Source: Kitasatospora sp. A2-31 (lineage in GTDB: Bacteria > Actinomycetota > Actinomycetes > Streptomycetales > Streptomycetaceae). Taken from it: DNA of 64,000 bases. The DNA lies in the NCBI RefSeq assembly GCF_022288725.1, contig NZ_JAKNTA010000001.1, positions 275,528 through 339,527 of the forward strand, given 5' to 3'. Below the pieces are notes generated by a model, which was not told the DNA's origin, searched no databases, and worked only from the letters and a program-made list of their open reading frames with translations. A program made the translations under genes and the position numbers. Positions within the stretch are counted from its first letter, which is position 1. Every line of letters begins with the position of its first letter. Below, one piece after another: positions 40,022 through 48,256 of the stretch.

Positions 40022-41538
40022 GCGCGGGTGTTCTCCGTTCCGGTGCTGGTGTCAGGGGTGGCGCCCGCCCAGAGCCGGTGCACGGCGTAGGAGCGCCAGG
40101 GTGCCCAGGACTCGGCGGTGCGGGCGGCCGACTTGGGGTCTCCCGGGGCGCCGAGCGCCGTGAGGCCGTGGCGGATGCCGACGTCGCCCGGCAGGAAGAC
40201 GTCCGGGTCGGCGAGCGCCCGCATCCGCAGGTAGCCGACGGTCCAGGGGCCGATGCCCGGCAAGGCGAGCAGCCGAGTCGCCGTCTCCTCCCGGTCGACG
40301 CCACCGTCCAGGCGGACGACGCCCTCGGCGAGAGCTGCGCAGAGGCCCGTGAGCGCCTTCCGGCGGGCGGCCGGCATGGCGAAGTCCGCGGGGTCGGCCA
40401 CCGCCAGGGCGCCGGCGGTCGGGAAGAGCAGGCGCAGGCCGCCGTCGGGCTCGGGCAGTGCGGTGCCGTACTTCTCGGCGAGCCGGCCGGCCAGGGTGCG
40501 GGCGGCGCCGACGCTGATCTGCTGCCCGAGCACGGCGCGGACGGCCAGCTCGTGCGGGTCGACGTGGCCGGGCGAGCGCAGGCCCGGCCGGCCGCTCACC
40601 AGCGCGCCGAGCAGCGGGTCGGCGCCGAGCTGCTCGTCCACCGCGTCCGGGTCGGCGTCCAGGTCGAACAGGATGCGCAGCCGCTGGACGGCGGTCGGCA
40701 GATCGCGCAGGTCGGCGAGGAACAGTCGGCAGTCCAGCCAGCCGCGGGTGCGCGGGTCCGCGGGCGCGAGCCCGTCCACCTCGGCGATGCCGTGCCCGTA
40801 CGGGAGGGCGAGGGTCCGCCGGTAGGTGCGGACGCCGGGGCGCACGGCGGGGACGACCTCCTCGACGCCGGGGACGGCCCGCAGGGCCAGGAAGTCGATC
40901 AGGTGGTCGCTGTCCAGGGCGCCCCGGTAGGCGAGGCGCAGGGTGAGGCCGCCGGCCGGGGTGGCGCTGCGCCGCCCGGCGGCGACCTCGGCGCGCAGCC
41001 CGCTCGGCGTGCGGTCGTAGACCTCGCGGACGGTGTCGTTGAACTGCCGGACGGAGGCGAAGCCGGCCGCGAAGGCGATCTCGGTGATCGGCAGCTCGGT
41101 GGTCTGCAGCAGCAGCCGGGCGGTCTGGGCCCGGCGGGCGCGGGCCAGGGCGATCGGCCCGGCGCCGAGTTCGGCGGTGAGCTGGCGCTGGAGCTGCCGG
41201 GCGCTGTAGCCGAGGCGCTGGGCGAGGCCGGCGACGCCCTCCCGGTCGACCAGGCCGTCGCCGATCAGCCGCATGGCGCGGCCGACCAGGTCGGCCCGGT
41301 GGTTCCACTCCGGCGAGCCGGGCACCGAGTCCGGGCGGCAGCGGCGGCAGGCGCGGAATCCGGCGCCCTGGGCAGCGGCCGCGCTGGGGTAGAAGGTGCA
41401 GTTGGCACGTTTGGGGGTCACGGCGGGGCAGCTCGGTCGGCAGTAGATGCCGGTCGAGGTGACGGCCGTGAAGAAGACGCCGTCGAAGCGGGCGTCGCGG
41501 CTGTCCACGGCTCGGTACCGGATGTCGTCGTCGATCAC
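40018..41538 (-). CDS. Ada regulatory domain fused to AlkA 3-methyladenine DNA glycosylase
   Basis: A 506-residue fusion. The N-terminal Ada zinc domain has four Cys (YCRPSCP ... ACRRCRP); the first accepts methyl from phosphotriesters. An AraC-type helix-turn-helix pair (about 85-185, LAQRLGYSARQLQRQLTAEL, EIAFAAGFASVRQFNDTVRE) would switch on transcription once methylated. The rest is AlkA: an N-terminal beta domain, then a helix-hairpin-helix glycosylase with LGQQISVGAARTLAGRLAEK and LLALPGIGPWTVGYLRMRAL, ending with the catalytic Asp in ADPDVFLPGDVGIRHGL. GTG 41538 starts the usual VIDDDIRYRAVDSRDARFDG N-terminus; the frame before it looks non-coding. It heads an operon with ogt and probably activates itself on alkylation damage. 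Confidence 0.94.
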   Translation of the reverse strand: MIDDDIRYRAVDSRDARFDGVFFTAVTSTGIYCRPSCPAVTPKRANCTFYPSAAAAQGAGFRACRRCRPDSVPGSPEWNHRADLVGRAMRLIGDGLVDREGVAGLAQRLGYSARQLQRQLTAELGAGPIALARARRAQTARLLLQTTELPITEIAFAAGFASVRQFNDTVREVYDRTPSGLRAEVAAGRRSATPAGGLTLRLAYRGALDSDHLIDFLALRAVPGVEEVVPAVRPGVRTYRRTLALPYGHGIAEVDGLAPADPRTRGWLDCRLFLADLRDLPTAVQRLRILFDLDADPDAVDEQLGADPLLGALVSGRPGLRSPGHVDPHELAVRAVLGQQISVGAARTLAGRLAEKYGTALPEPDGGLRLLFPTAGALAVADPADFAMPAARRKALTGLCAALAEGVVRLDGGVDREETATRLLALPGIGPWTVGYLRMRALADPDVFLPGDVGIRHGLTALGAPGDPKSAARTAESWAPWRSYAVHRLWAGATPDTSTGTENTRA

Positions 41539-41768
41539 GTTGTCCAGTCTGCGGCACCCGCGGCCGACCGACTGGCGGAAATCGGACGTGGGCGTGAGTG
41601 GCCATACGGTGGCCGCCCCCGGTCCTGCGGCCGGCCGGGGACTCGGGCGGAAAACCACGCGCCGCCCGCCCGGGTCGGCGGATACGCTGGCCGACACCCA
41701 CCCCCGGTGCGCCCCGCCACCTGCGCGCCGACCCGCGGCAGACCGGCCGCCGTCCGGACAGGAGCCCC

Positions 41769-42260
41769 ATGAGCGAGCAGCCGAACGAGCAGCCGTACAC
41801 CGGTCCGGACGACCCCCGGGTTTCCGCGCTGCGGATCGAGGAGTTCGCCTTCCCCGGCCCGCTGCGCGACCAGCTGGTCGCGGCCGTGCTGAGCGGTGCC
41901 AAGACCAGCACCACCGGCCTGGTCGCCGACTACGAGCACGAGAACGAGCCGCTGCCGCAGGCCGGGGTGCGCTCCGCGGTGATCGACTCCGCCGGCACGG
42001 TGGTGGCCGTGACCGAGACGACGGAGGTGCGGGTCGTGCCGCTGGCCGAGGTCGACCTGCAGCACGCGCTCGACGAGGGCGAGGGCTACACGACGGTGGC
42101 CGAGTGGCGGGAGGTCCACGAGGGGTTCTGGCACGGTCCGCAGATGCGGGCCGCGCTGGGCGACCCGGAGTTCACGGTGCACGACGGCACGCCGGTCGTC
42201 CTGGAGCGGTTCCGGCTGGTCGCCGACCTGCGCCGGGAACCGGCCGGCGACCCGCGCTGA
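41769..42260 (+). CDS. ASCH-domain protein
   Basis: A 163-residue cytoplasmic protein. The ASCH beta-barrel core is visible: EFAFPGPLRDQLVAAVLSGA, KTSTTGLVADYEHENEPLPQ (the GxKT motif of the family), AVIDSAGTVVAVTETTEVRV, and EVDLQHALDEGEGYTTVAEW. The ATG at 41769 follows AGGAG. ASCH domains bind RNA or modified nucleosides, and some bacterial members are amidohydrolases for N4-acetylcytidine. It is divergent from the ada-alkA gene with 230 bases between, so a shared response is possible but unproven. Confidence 0.88.
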   Translation: MSEQPNEQPYTGPDDPRVSALRIEEFAFPGPLRDQLVAAVLSGAKTSTTGLVADYEHENEPLPQAGVRSAVIDSAGTVVAVTETTEVRVVPLAEVDLQHALDEGEGYTTVAEWREVHEGFWHGPQMRAALGDPEFTVHDGTPVVLERFRLVADLRREPAGDPR

Positions 42261-42268
42261 CGGGCGCC

Positions 42269-42309
42269 CGTGCCGCGCTGCCCGGAAGGCGTCCGGACAG
42301 CGCGGCACG
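42269..42309. terminator. Hairpin terminator between ASCH gene and rsgA
   Basis: CGTGCCGCGCTG ... CAGCGCGGCACG (12-bp arms) with an inner CCGGA/TCCGG stem. It lies 8 bases after the ASCH stop and 27 from the end of the convergent rsgA, and probably serves both. Confidence 0.8.
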
Positions 42310-42336
42310 CGCGTCAGCGGAACGGCCGGCCGTGCG

Positions 42337-43467
42337 TCACCACTTCACGGTGCCGCCCGCGGCGCGCATCGACTTGGTGAGGGCCTTCCACTTCTTCACC
42401 CGGGCCGTGGCGAGCCGGGCGTCCGAGCGGGAGGCGATCCAGTCGTTCTCGCGCTGGAGCTTGCGGTAGCTCTCCATCCGACGCTCCGGCAGCGTGCCGT
42501 CGGCCAGCGCCTCCTGCACGGCGCAGCCGGGCTCGCTCGCGTGCCCGCAGTCGTGGAACCGGCAGGACTCGGCCAGCTCCGCGATGTCGGCGAAGGCCAG
42601 GGCCACCCCCTCGCCACCGTAGAGGCCGACCTCGCGGAGGCCGGGCGTGTCGATCAGCACGCCGCCGCCGGGCAGCGCGATCAGCTCGCGGGTGGTCGTG
42701 GTGTGGCGGCCCTTCTGGTCCACCGCGCGGGCCTGCTGGACGGCCATCACGTCGGCACCGGCGAGGACGTTGGTGAGGGTGGACTTCCCGACACCGGACT
42801 GGCCGATGAACGCGGTCGTGCCGGGGATGCAGGCGCGCAGCACGTCCACCCCCTCGCCGGTCTCGGCGCTGACCACCAGCACGGTGACACCGGGGGCGGT
42901 GGCCTCGACGTCGGCGCGGATGAACTCAGCGTCGTGGACCAGGTCGGCCTTGGTGAGGACGACCACCGGCTCGGCGCCGGACTCCCAGGCCAGCGCCAGA
43001 AAGCGCTCGATCCGGCCGAGGTCCGGCTCGGCCGCGAGCGAGGCGGCGATCAGCACGGTGTCGACGTTGGCGGCCAGGACCTGGCCGTCGGAGCGCTTTC
43101 CGGCCACCTTGCGGATGATCGCGGTGGAGCGCGGCAGCAGCGCGGCGACGGCCGTCATCGGCCGGGCCGCGAGGTCCACGGCCGCCCAGTCGCCGGTGCA
43201 CGCGCAGTTGATCATGTCGGCGTCCGCGACCGGTCGCGTGTCGGCGCGGACGGTGCACAGCTCGCCGTTCTCCGGGTCGACCAGGACGGCGTCGCACTGG
43301 CCGCGGTCGACCCGGACGATGCGGGCCGGCGTCAGCCCGGCCTCGGCGAACGGGGCGAACTGCTCCGCGAGCTCGTCCGTCCAGCCGTAGGCGGCCAGCG
43401 GGGAGCCCGGAGTGTCGAGCGGGGAGGGAGAAGAGGAGGAGAACGGAACGGAAGCAGCGTTGGACAA
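42337..43467 (-). CDS. rsgA: Ribosome small-subunit-dependent GTPase A (RsgA)
   Basis: A 376-residue circularly permuted GTPase that helps the late maturation of the 30S subunit. Order: an OB-like domain (about 45-110), G4 VVLTKAD, G1 FIGQSGVGKSTLTN, switch RHTTTTRELI, G3 IDTPGLREVG, and the C-terminal zinc motif CRFHDCGHASEPGC. Full length. The listed start is a TTG at 43467; the first 30 residues are Ser/Pro-rich. Upstream on the same strand lies a short ORF with a strong ribosome site. Confidence 0.94.
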   Translation of the reverse strand: MSNAASVPFSSSSPSPLDTPGSPLAAYGWTDELAEQFAPFAEAGLTPARIVRVDRGQCDAVLVDPENGELCTVRADTRPVADADMINCACTGDWAAVDLAARPMTAVAALLPRSTAIIRKVAGKRSDGQVLAANVDTVLIAASLAAEPDLGRIERFLALAWESGAEPVVVLTKADLVHDAEFIRADVEATAPGVTVLVVSAETGEGVDVLRACIPGTTAFIGQSGVGKSTLTNVLAGADVMAVQQARAVDQKGRHTTTTRELIALPGGGVLIDTPGLREVGLYGGEGVALAFADIAELAESCRFHDCGHASEPGCAVQEALADGTLPERRMESYRKLQRENDWIASRSDARLATARVKKWKALTKSMRAAGGTVKW

Positions 43468-43534
43468 CGCAGGGGGCCCTTCGGGAGGAATGTGATCCCG
43501 CCGGGCTGCGGCTGCGCGCGTCGGAAGAGCGGCG

Positions 43535-43606
43535 TCAGCCGGCGGCCGGGAGGGAGAGGTGAGTGCGAGCGCTGCCCAGGGCAGCCGTGAGGACCGTGAC
43601 AGTCAT
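43535..43606 (-). CDS. Possible 23-aa upstream ORF/leader peptide of rsgA
   Basis: ATG at 43606 preceded by a near-perfect AGGAGGT, 7 bases away, opening a 23-codon frame (MTVTVLTAALGSARTHLSLP then AAG, stop at 43535). It ends 67 bases before the rsgA TTG. The ribosome site is stronger than that of rsgA, so translation of this peptide could set the level of rsgA. It has no Cys and does not fit the sulfur-type leader family. Coding status is inferred from the ribosome site alone. Confidence 0.5.
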   Translation of the reverse strand: MTVTVLTAALGSARTHLSLPAAG

Positions 43607-43780
43607 CGGGCCCACCTCCTGTGTCTCTCCACGGGCCGCGAGAACGGCGGCCCTTCGAACCGGACTGATCACACCGTAGCGAGCCGCTCCGGCCCTGCCA
43701 ACCGGTTTTTCACCCGGGGCGTTGACCTTCCACGCCCCGGAACGGGGCCTCCGGATCCTTCACCGCCCGCCGCCCGCCGC
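43607..43780. other. rsgA promoter region, no gene seen
   Basis: A gap between the rsgA leader and the repeat tract at 43781. On the minus strand, TACGGT (43674-43679) could be a -10 for the rsgA transcript. No other motif stands out. Confidence 0.35.
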
Positions 43781-43844
43781 CGCCCACCGGCGTCCACCGG
43801 CGTCCACCGCCGTCCACCGGCCGTCCACCGGCCGTCCACGGACC
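43781..43844. repeat. 10-11-bp tandem repeats (CGTCCACCGG)
   Basis: About six units follow each other: CGCCCACCGG, CGTCCACCGG, CGTCCACCGC, CGTCCACCGGC, CGTCCACCGGC, CGTCCACGGAC. They lie just beyond the 3' end of the YihY gene and upstream of the rsgA transcription region. The drift from 10 to 11 bp suggests slippage. Confidence 0.6.
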
Positions 43845-43873
43845 GGACACCGCCGCGGACGCGGACCTCGGCC

Positions 43874-45172
43874 TCAGCGCTGCTGGTCCCACGGCGGCCG
43901 GGGCGGGTGCCCGGGCAGCGGACGCTCCGGCGGCGGCGCGGTCGGCCGGTCGCTGTCCGGCGGCGGCGGGGCCGGCCGGTGGTGCGGGCCGCCGCGCGCG
44001 GTGAGCCGGGCCCGCACGTTGTCGGCGGCCAGCACGTCGGCCCAGCGCTCCGGGTACTCCGAGGGGACGTCCACGTCCTCGCCGTCGTCCTCCCAGGACT
44101 CCTCCTCGGCGCCCTCCGCGAGACCCAGCTCGCGCGCCCGCCGGGCCCGCTCGACGGCGCGGCGGGCGGCCACCTCGCGGACCACCGCGGCCGCCGCCTC
44201 CTCGTGGGCGCGCTCGTTCTCGGCGCGCGCGTCGGCGGTCTCCAGCGTGGGCCAGCGGCGGTCTATGGCGGCGTTCATCGCGGCGCCGATCAGCACCGCG
44301 AGCGCGACCACGAAGATCCACAGCAGCACGGCCACCGGCGCGGCCAGCGAGCCGTACGCCGAGCGGCCCTCCACCGAGCTCACCAGGTAGAACCGGAGCC
44401 CGACGCTGCAGAAGACCAGGACGACCAGGGCCACCAGGGCGCCGGGGATGTCTTCGCGCCACGGGGTGGAGACCGGCACGGCCAGGTGGTAGAGCGTGGT
44501 GAGGGAGACGATCAGCAGCAGGATCGCGACCGGCCAGTAGAAGGCGTTGACCACCGACGCGAGGCCGACGCCCACCGCGTTCTGCACCAGGCCCGGACCG
44601 GCCAGCAGCAGCGGCAGCACCAGCGAGCCGATCACCAGCGCGCCGAGGTAGAGGCCGAGCGACATCGTCCGGGTCTTGACGATGCCGCGCTTGCCGTCGA
44701 GCCCGTACATCACCGTGATGGTGTCGATGAAGATGTACAGCGCGCGCGAGCCGGACCAGAGCGAGAGCAGGAAGCCGAGCGAGACGAGGTCCGGCCGCCG
44801 GTGGTTGAAGACGTCGTCCAGCAGCGGGACCACGACCGCCTTGACCGACGAGTCGGTGAGGACGGTCCCGGAGGCCTTGAGGATGTCCTGCCGCAGCGAG
44901 TCGATGGTGCCGGCGCCGACGAAGTCGTCCAGGTAGCCGAGCGTTCCGGCCAGGCAGAGCAGCAGCGGCGGGATGGAGAGCAGGGTGAAGAACGCCGCCT
45001 CGGCGGCGAGCCCGGTGACCCGGTACTCGACGCACGTGTTGGTGGTGTCCTTGACCAGGGCCCAGGCGGTACTGCGCCAGGTGACCTGCTTGGCCGCCCG
45101 CCGGGAGCCCTTGCCCCGACGACGGGAGGGCCGCTCGGGGTTCGGTCTCGTCGTCTCGCCTGCTGCTTGCAC
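43874..45172 (-). CDS. YihY/BrkB-family membrane protein
   Basis: A 432-residue membrane protein. GTG 45172 opens a basic cytoplasmic head (about 1-40), and the YihY core follows with about six helices: AAFFTLLSIPPLLLCLAGTL, LVSLGFLLSLWSGSRALYIF, LGALVIGSLVLPLLLAGPGL, YWPVAILLLIVSLTTLYHLA, ALVALVVLVFCSVGLRFYLV, and LAAPVAVLLWIFVVALAVLI. The LWSGSRALYIFIDTIT and GREDIPG-like WREDIPGALVAL motifs are typical. The C-terminal 130 residues are cytoplasmic, acidic then Pro-rich (HHRPAPPPPDSDRPTAPPPE). Function is unknown; transport or envelope roles have been suggested for the family. It is divergent from the sulfur operon. Confidence 0.9.
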   Translation of the reverse strand: MQAAGETTRPNPERPSRRRGKGSRRAAKQVTWRSTAWALVKDTTNTCVEYRVTGLAAEAAFFTLLSIPPLLLCLAGTLGYLDDFVGAGTIDSLRQDILKASGTVLTDSSVKAVVVPLLDDVFNHRRPDLVSLGFLLSLWSGSRALYIFIDTITVMYGLDGKRGIVKTRTMSLGLYLGALVIGSLVLPLLLAGPGLVQNAVGVGLASVVNAFYWPVAILLLIVSLTTLYHLAVPVSTPWREDIPGALVALVVLVFCSVGLRFYLVSSVEGRSAYGSLAAPVAVLLWIFVVALAVLIGAAMNAAIDRRWPTLETADARAENERAHEEAAAAVVREVAARRAVERARRARELGLAEGAEEESWEDDGEDVDVPSEYPERWADVLAADNVRARLTARGGPHHRPAPPPPDSDRPTAPPPERPLPGHPPRPPWDQQR

Positions 45173-45348
45173 AGGCCCAACGTTATCGGGCCGGGGCCGG
45201 TCCCTTGATCTCCGGACCGCCGAGCGGCGACGGCGGGCCGAAAGCGGGGAGCGGCGGGAACGCTCGGTTGTCTCGTGATTCGAAACCAACGCGTCCACAA
45301 TACGGACGTTAGTGGACCGCGAGTCATGCGCCGTGCGAATCTCTTGCC
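45173..45348. promoter_or_regulatory. Promoter region of the sulfur operon
   Basis: This divergent gap contains CGTCC-ACAATAC-GGACG (45293-45309), an inverted repeat that overlaps a possible -10 (CAATAC) and lies 40 bases upstream of the leader peptide. Upstream of it, GATTCGAAACC is a locally AT-richer patch. I cannot name a regulator. Confidence 0.4.
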
Positions 45349-45432
45349 ATGCCAAGCGCCGGAACCACCCTGGTAGGTCGACTCCACGTCGACCTCCTCC
45401 GCGTGTCCAGCGCCATCTGTCCGGTGACCTGA
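45349..45432 (+). CDS. Sulfur-operon leader peptide (27 aa)
   Basis: A 27-codon ORF: MPSAGTTLVGRLHVDLLRVS then SAICPVT, stop at 45432. The HVDLLRVSSAIC core with a late Cys is the hallmark of the actinobacterial leader peptides found ahead of sulfur-assimilation genes. Ribosome stalling at the Cys codon (residue 24) when cysteine is short is the expected control. It lies 198 bases upstream of the sulfite reductase ATG on the same strand. The ribosome site is weak. The peptide is too short for routine gene callers. Confidence 0.82.
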   Translation: MPSAGTTLVGRLHVDLLRVSSAICPVT

Positions 45433-45630
45433 GCCCACCCCGCGACACCCACCGCACCCGGCGCCCACCACCCCCGCCGCAACCGCCGAAGCGGATGCGC
45501 AGGCGCCCGCCCGGCCCCGGTCACTGCTCTCCCGGCCCTGAGAACCCCGCAGGTCACAGCAGCACCGAACCGCCGAGCACGCACCGCGACCGACCCGGCG
45601 TCAGAGCCACCTGCCCCGAAGGACTTCACC

Positions 45631-47355
45631 ATGGCCACCACCCCCGAGACTGCCGAGCCCACGGCCGACGGCGCCGCCGCGCGCCGCCCCGTCGCGGCCC
45701 GCAAGGCGACCCGCCACCGCGGTGAGGGCCAGTGGGGCATGGGCCACTTCACTCCTCTGAACGCCAACGAGCAGTTCAAGAAGGACGACGACGGTCTCAA
45801 CGTGCGGACACGCATTGAGACGATCTACGCGCACCGCGGCTTCGACTCGATCGACCCGGCGGACCTGCGCGGCCGGATGCGCTGGTGGGGTCTCTACACC
45901 CAGCGCAAGGAGGGCATCGACGGCGGCAAGACCGCGATCCTGGAGCCGCACGAGCTGGACGCCGAGTACTTCATGCTCCGCGTCCGCATCGACGGCGGCC
46001 GGCTGACCGTCGCCCAGCTCCGGGCGATCGCCGAGGTGTCCGAGCTGTACGGCCGCGGCACCGCCGACCTGACCGACCGCCAGAACGTCCAGTACCACTG
46101 GATCCGGATCGAGGACGTCCCGGCGATCTGGCAGAAGCTGGAGGCCGTCGGCCTCTCCACCACCGAGGCCTGCGGCGACACCCCGCGCGTCATCCTGGGC
46201 TCCCCGGTGGCGGGCATCGCCGAGGACGAGATCATCGACGGCACCCCCGCCATCGAGGAGATCTACCGCCGCTTCATCGGCAACCCCGAGTTCTCCAACC
46301 TGCCGCGCAAGTTCAAGTCCGCCGTCTCCGGCTCCCCGCTGCTGGACGTCGCGCACGAGATCAACGACATCGCCTTCGTCGGCGTGAACCACCCGGAGCA
46401 CGGCCCCGGCTTCGACCTCTGGGTCGGCGGCGGCCTCTCCACCAACCCGAAGCTCGGGGTGCGCCTGGGCGCCTGGGTCCCGCTGGACGAGGTCGCGGAC
46501 GTCTACGGCGGCGTGATCGGCATCTTCCGCGACTACGGCTACCGCCGCCTGCGCAACCGCGCCCGGCTGAAGTTCCTGGTCGCCGACTGGGGCCCGGAGA
46601 AGTTCCGTCAGGTGCTGGAGGACGAGTACCTCAAGTACCGGCTGGTGGACGGCCCCGCGCCGGAGGAGCCCAGCGGCCGGTGGCGCGACCACGTCGGCGT
46701 GCACCGGCAGAAGGACGGCCGGTACTACGTCGGCTTCGCCCCGCGGGTGGGCCGGGTCAACGGCAAGCTGCTCGGGCGGATCGCCGACCTCGCCGCCGAG
46801 CACGGCAGCGACCGCCTGCGCACCACCGCCGAGCAGAAGATGCTCGTCCTCGACATCGCCGAGGACCGGGTCGAGTCGCTGGTGGCCGGCCTGGAGGCGC
46901 TGGACCTGCGGGTCAACCCGTCGCCGTTCCGCCGCGGCACCATGGCCTGCACCGGCATCGAGTACTGCAAGCTCGCCATCGTCGAGACCAAGGAGCGCGG
47001 CCGCACGCTCATCGACGAGTTGGAGGAGCGCCTCCCGGACTTCGACGAGCCGCTCACCATCAACATCAACGGCTGCCCGAACGCGTGCGCCCGGATCCAG
47101 GTCGCCGACATCGGTCTCAAGGGCCAGCTGGTCACCGACGAGAACGGGGACCAGGTCGAGGGCTACCAGGTCCACCTGGGCGGCGCGCTCGGGCTGGAGG
47201 CCGGGTTCGGCCGCAAGGTCCGCGGCCTCAAGGTCACCAAGGACGGCCTGCCCGACTACGTCGAGCGCGTGCTGACCCGCTACCGGGCCGGCCGCACCGA
47301 AGGCGAGCGCTTCGCCCAGTGGGCGGCCCGGGCCGACGAGGAGCAGCTGTCATGA
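45631..47355 (+). CDS. sir: Ferredoxin-dependent sulfite reductase (nitrite/sulfite reductase family)
   Basis: A 574-residue siroheme/[4Fe-4S] enzyme that reduces sulfite to sulfide. Two repeated halves are visible, each with a ferredoxin-like domain. The cluster and siroheme ligands are in ACTGIEYCKLA and NINGCPNACARIQ (CX5C and CX3C). WWGLYTQRKEG and STTEACGDTPR hold the Tyr and Cys that form a covalent link beside the active site in actinobacterial SirA; that link is taken from the family. The ATG at 45631 follows GAAGGA. The last codon overlaps the next ATG (ATGA). The gene order and the leader peptide favour sulfite over nitrite as the substrate. Confidence 0.95.
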   Translation: MATTPETAEPTADGAAARRPVAARKATRHRGEGQWGMGHFTPLNANEQFKKDDDGLNVRTRIETIYAHRGFDSIDPADLRGRMRWWGLYTQRKEGIDGGKTAILEPHELDAEYFMLRVRIDGGRLTVAQLRAIAEVSELYGRGTADLTDRQNVQYHWIRIEDVPAIWQKLEAVGLSTTEACGDTPRVILGSPVAGIAEDEIIDGTPAIEEIYRRFIGNPEFSNLPRKFKSAVSGSPLLDVAHEINDIAFVGVNHPEHGPGFDLWVGGGLSTNPKLGVRLGAWVPLDEVADVYGGVIGIFRDYGYRRLRNRARLKFLVADWGPEKFRQVLEDEYLKYRLVDGPAPEEPSGRWRDHVGVHRQKDGRYYVGFAPRVGRVNGKLLGRIADLAAEHGSDRLRTTAEQKMLVLDIAEDRVESLVAGLEALDLRVNPSPFRRGTMACTGIEYCKLAIVETKERGRTLIDELEERLPDFDEPLTININGCPNACARIQVADIGLKGQLVTDENGDQVEGYQVHLGGALGLEAGFGRKVRGLKVTKDGLPDYVERVLTRYRAGRTEGERFAQWAARADEEQLS

Positions 47356-47531
47356 GCGAGAGAGCGGCACCGTTCTTCTGCCCGTACTGCGGGGACGAGG
47401 ACCTGCGCCCGTCCGAGGCCGGGCACGGCGCCTGGGAGTGCCACGGCTGCCGCCGCGCCTTCCAGCTGAAGTTCCTCGGCCTGCTGTCACCGACCAACGG
47501 GGGTACGCCACGTGACCGGCACGACGACTGA
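47352..47531 (+). CDS. Small zinc-ribbon protein of the sulfur operon (59 aa)
   Basis: A 59-residue protein. ATG 47352 overlaps the sulfite reductase stop, and its own end overlaps the cysH start by 20 bases, so it is fully embedded in the operon. It has two CxxC pairs, FFCPYCGDEDLRPSE and WECHGCRRAFQLKFLGL, a rubredoxin-like zinc or iron ribbon. It may deliver electrons or sulfur, or stabilise the reductase; no function is known to me. The coupling on both sides argues for a real gene. Confidence 0.85.
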   Translation: MSERAAPFFCPYCGDEDLRPSEAGHGAWECHGCRRAFQLKFLGLLSPTNGGTPRDRHDD

Positions 47532-48213
47532 CCACCGGGCGGCGGCGGAGAAGGCCGGCCGCGAGCTGGAGGAGGCGACCCCGCAGGAGATCCTGCAGTG
47601 GGCCGCCGACACGTTCGGCAAGCGGTTCTGCGTCACCTCCTCCATGGAGGACGCCGTCGTCGCCCACCTCGCCTCCTCGGTGCTGCCCGGCGTGGACGTG
47701 GTGTTCCTGGACACCGGCTACCACTTCGCGGAGACCATCGGCACCCGGGACGCGGTGGCGGCGACGATGCCGGTCAACGTCATCACCCTCACGCCGCGGC
47801 TGACCGTGGCCGAGCAGGACGCCGAGTACGGGCCGAACCTGCACGACCGCGACCCGGACCTCTGCTGCTCGCTGCGAAAGGTCGAGCCGCTGAACCGCGG
47901 ACTCGGCGGGTACGACGCCTGGGCCACCGGACTGCGCCGCGACGAGTCCCCCACCCGGGCGGACACCCCGGTGGTGTCCTGGGACCCGAAGCGCCGCAAG
48001 GTCAAGATCGCCCCGATCGCCCGGTGGACGCAGGAGGACGTCGACGCGTACGTCGCCGCCCACGGGGTGCTGCTCAACCCGCTGCTGTGGGAGGGCTACA
48101 CCTCGATCGGCTGCTCGCCGCTGTCCTGCACCCGCAAGCCGGCCGAGGGCGAGGACGCCCGGGCCGGCCGCTGGTCCGGCTCCGGCAAGACCGAGTGCGG
48201 CATCCACCTCTGA
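47512..48213 (+). CDS. cysH: Phosphoadenylyl-/adenylyl-sulfate reductase CysH (4Fe-4S type)
   Basis: A 233-residue reductase that makes sulfite from activated sulfate. The PP-loop-like site is in FCVTSSMEDAVVAHLA, and the substrate loop in FLDTGYHFAETIGTRD. It has the extra Cys of the cluster-binding type, DLCCSLRKVEPL and SIGCSPLSCTRK, and the catalytic Cys in KTECGIHL at the end. That Cys set marks enzymes that accept APS directly, even though an APS kinase gene follows. The GTG at 47512 overlaps the zinc-ribbon gene. Confidence 0.95.
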   Translation: MTGTTTDHRAAAEKAGRELEEATPQEILQWAADTFGKRFCVTSSMEDAVVAHLASSVLPGVDVVFLDTGYHFAETIGTRDAVAATMPVNVITLTPRLTVAEQDAEYGPNLHDRDPDLCCSLRKVEPLNRGLGGYDAWATGLRRDESPTRADTPVVSWDPKRRKVKIAPIARWTQEDVDAYVAAHGVLLNPLLWEGYTSIGCSPLSCTRKPAEGEDARAGRWSGSGKTECGIHL

Positions 48214-48256
48214 TCCCCCGCTGATCCCCCACCACCCCCCTCCTGGAGACCCCACC

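Noticed and set aside
45311..45430. Longer Arg/Pro-rich frame overlapping the sulfur leader peptide
   Set aside because: Composition is that of a shadow frame; the 27-codon frame carries the conserved HVDLLRVSSAIC core.
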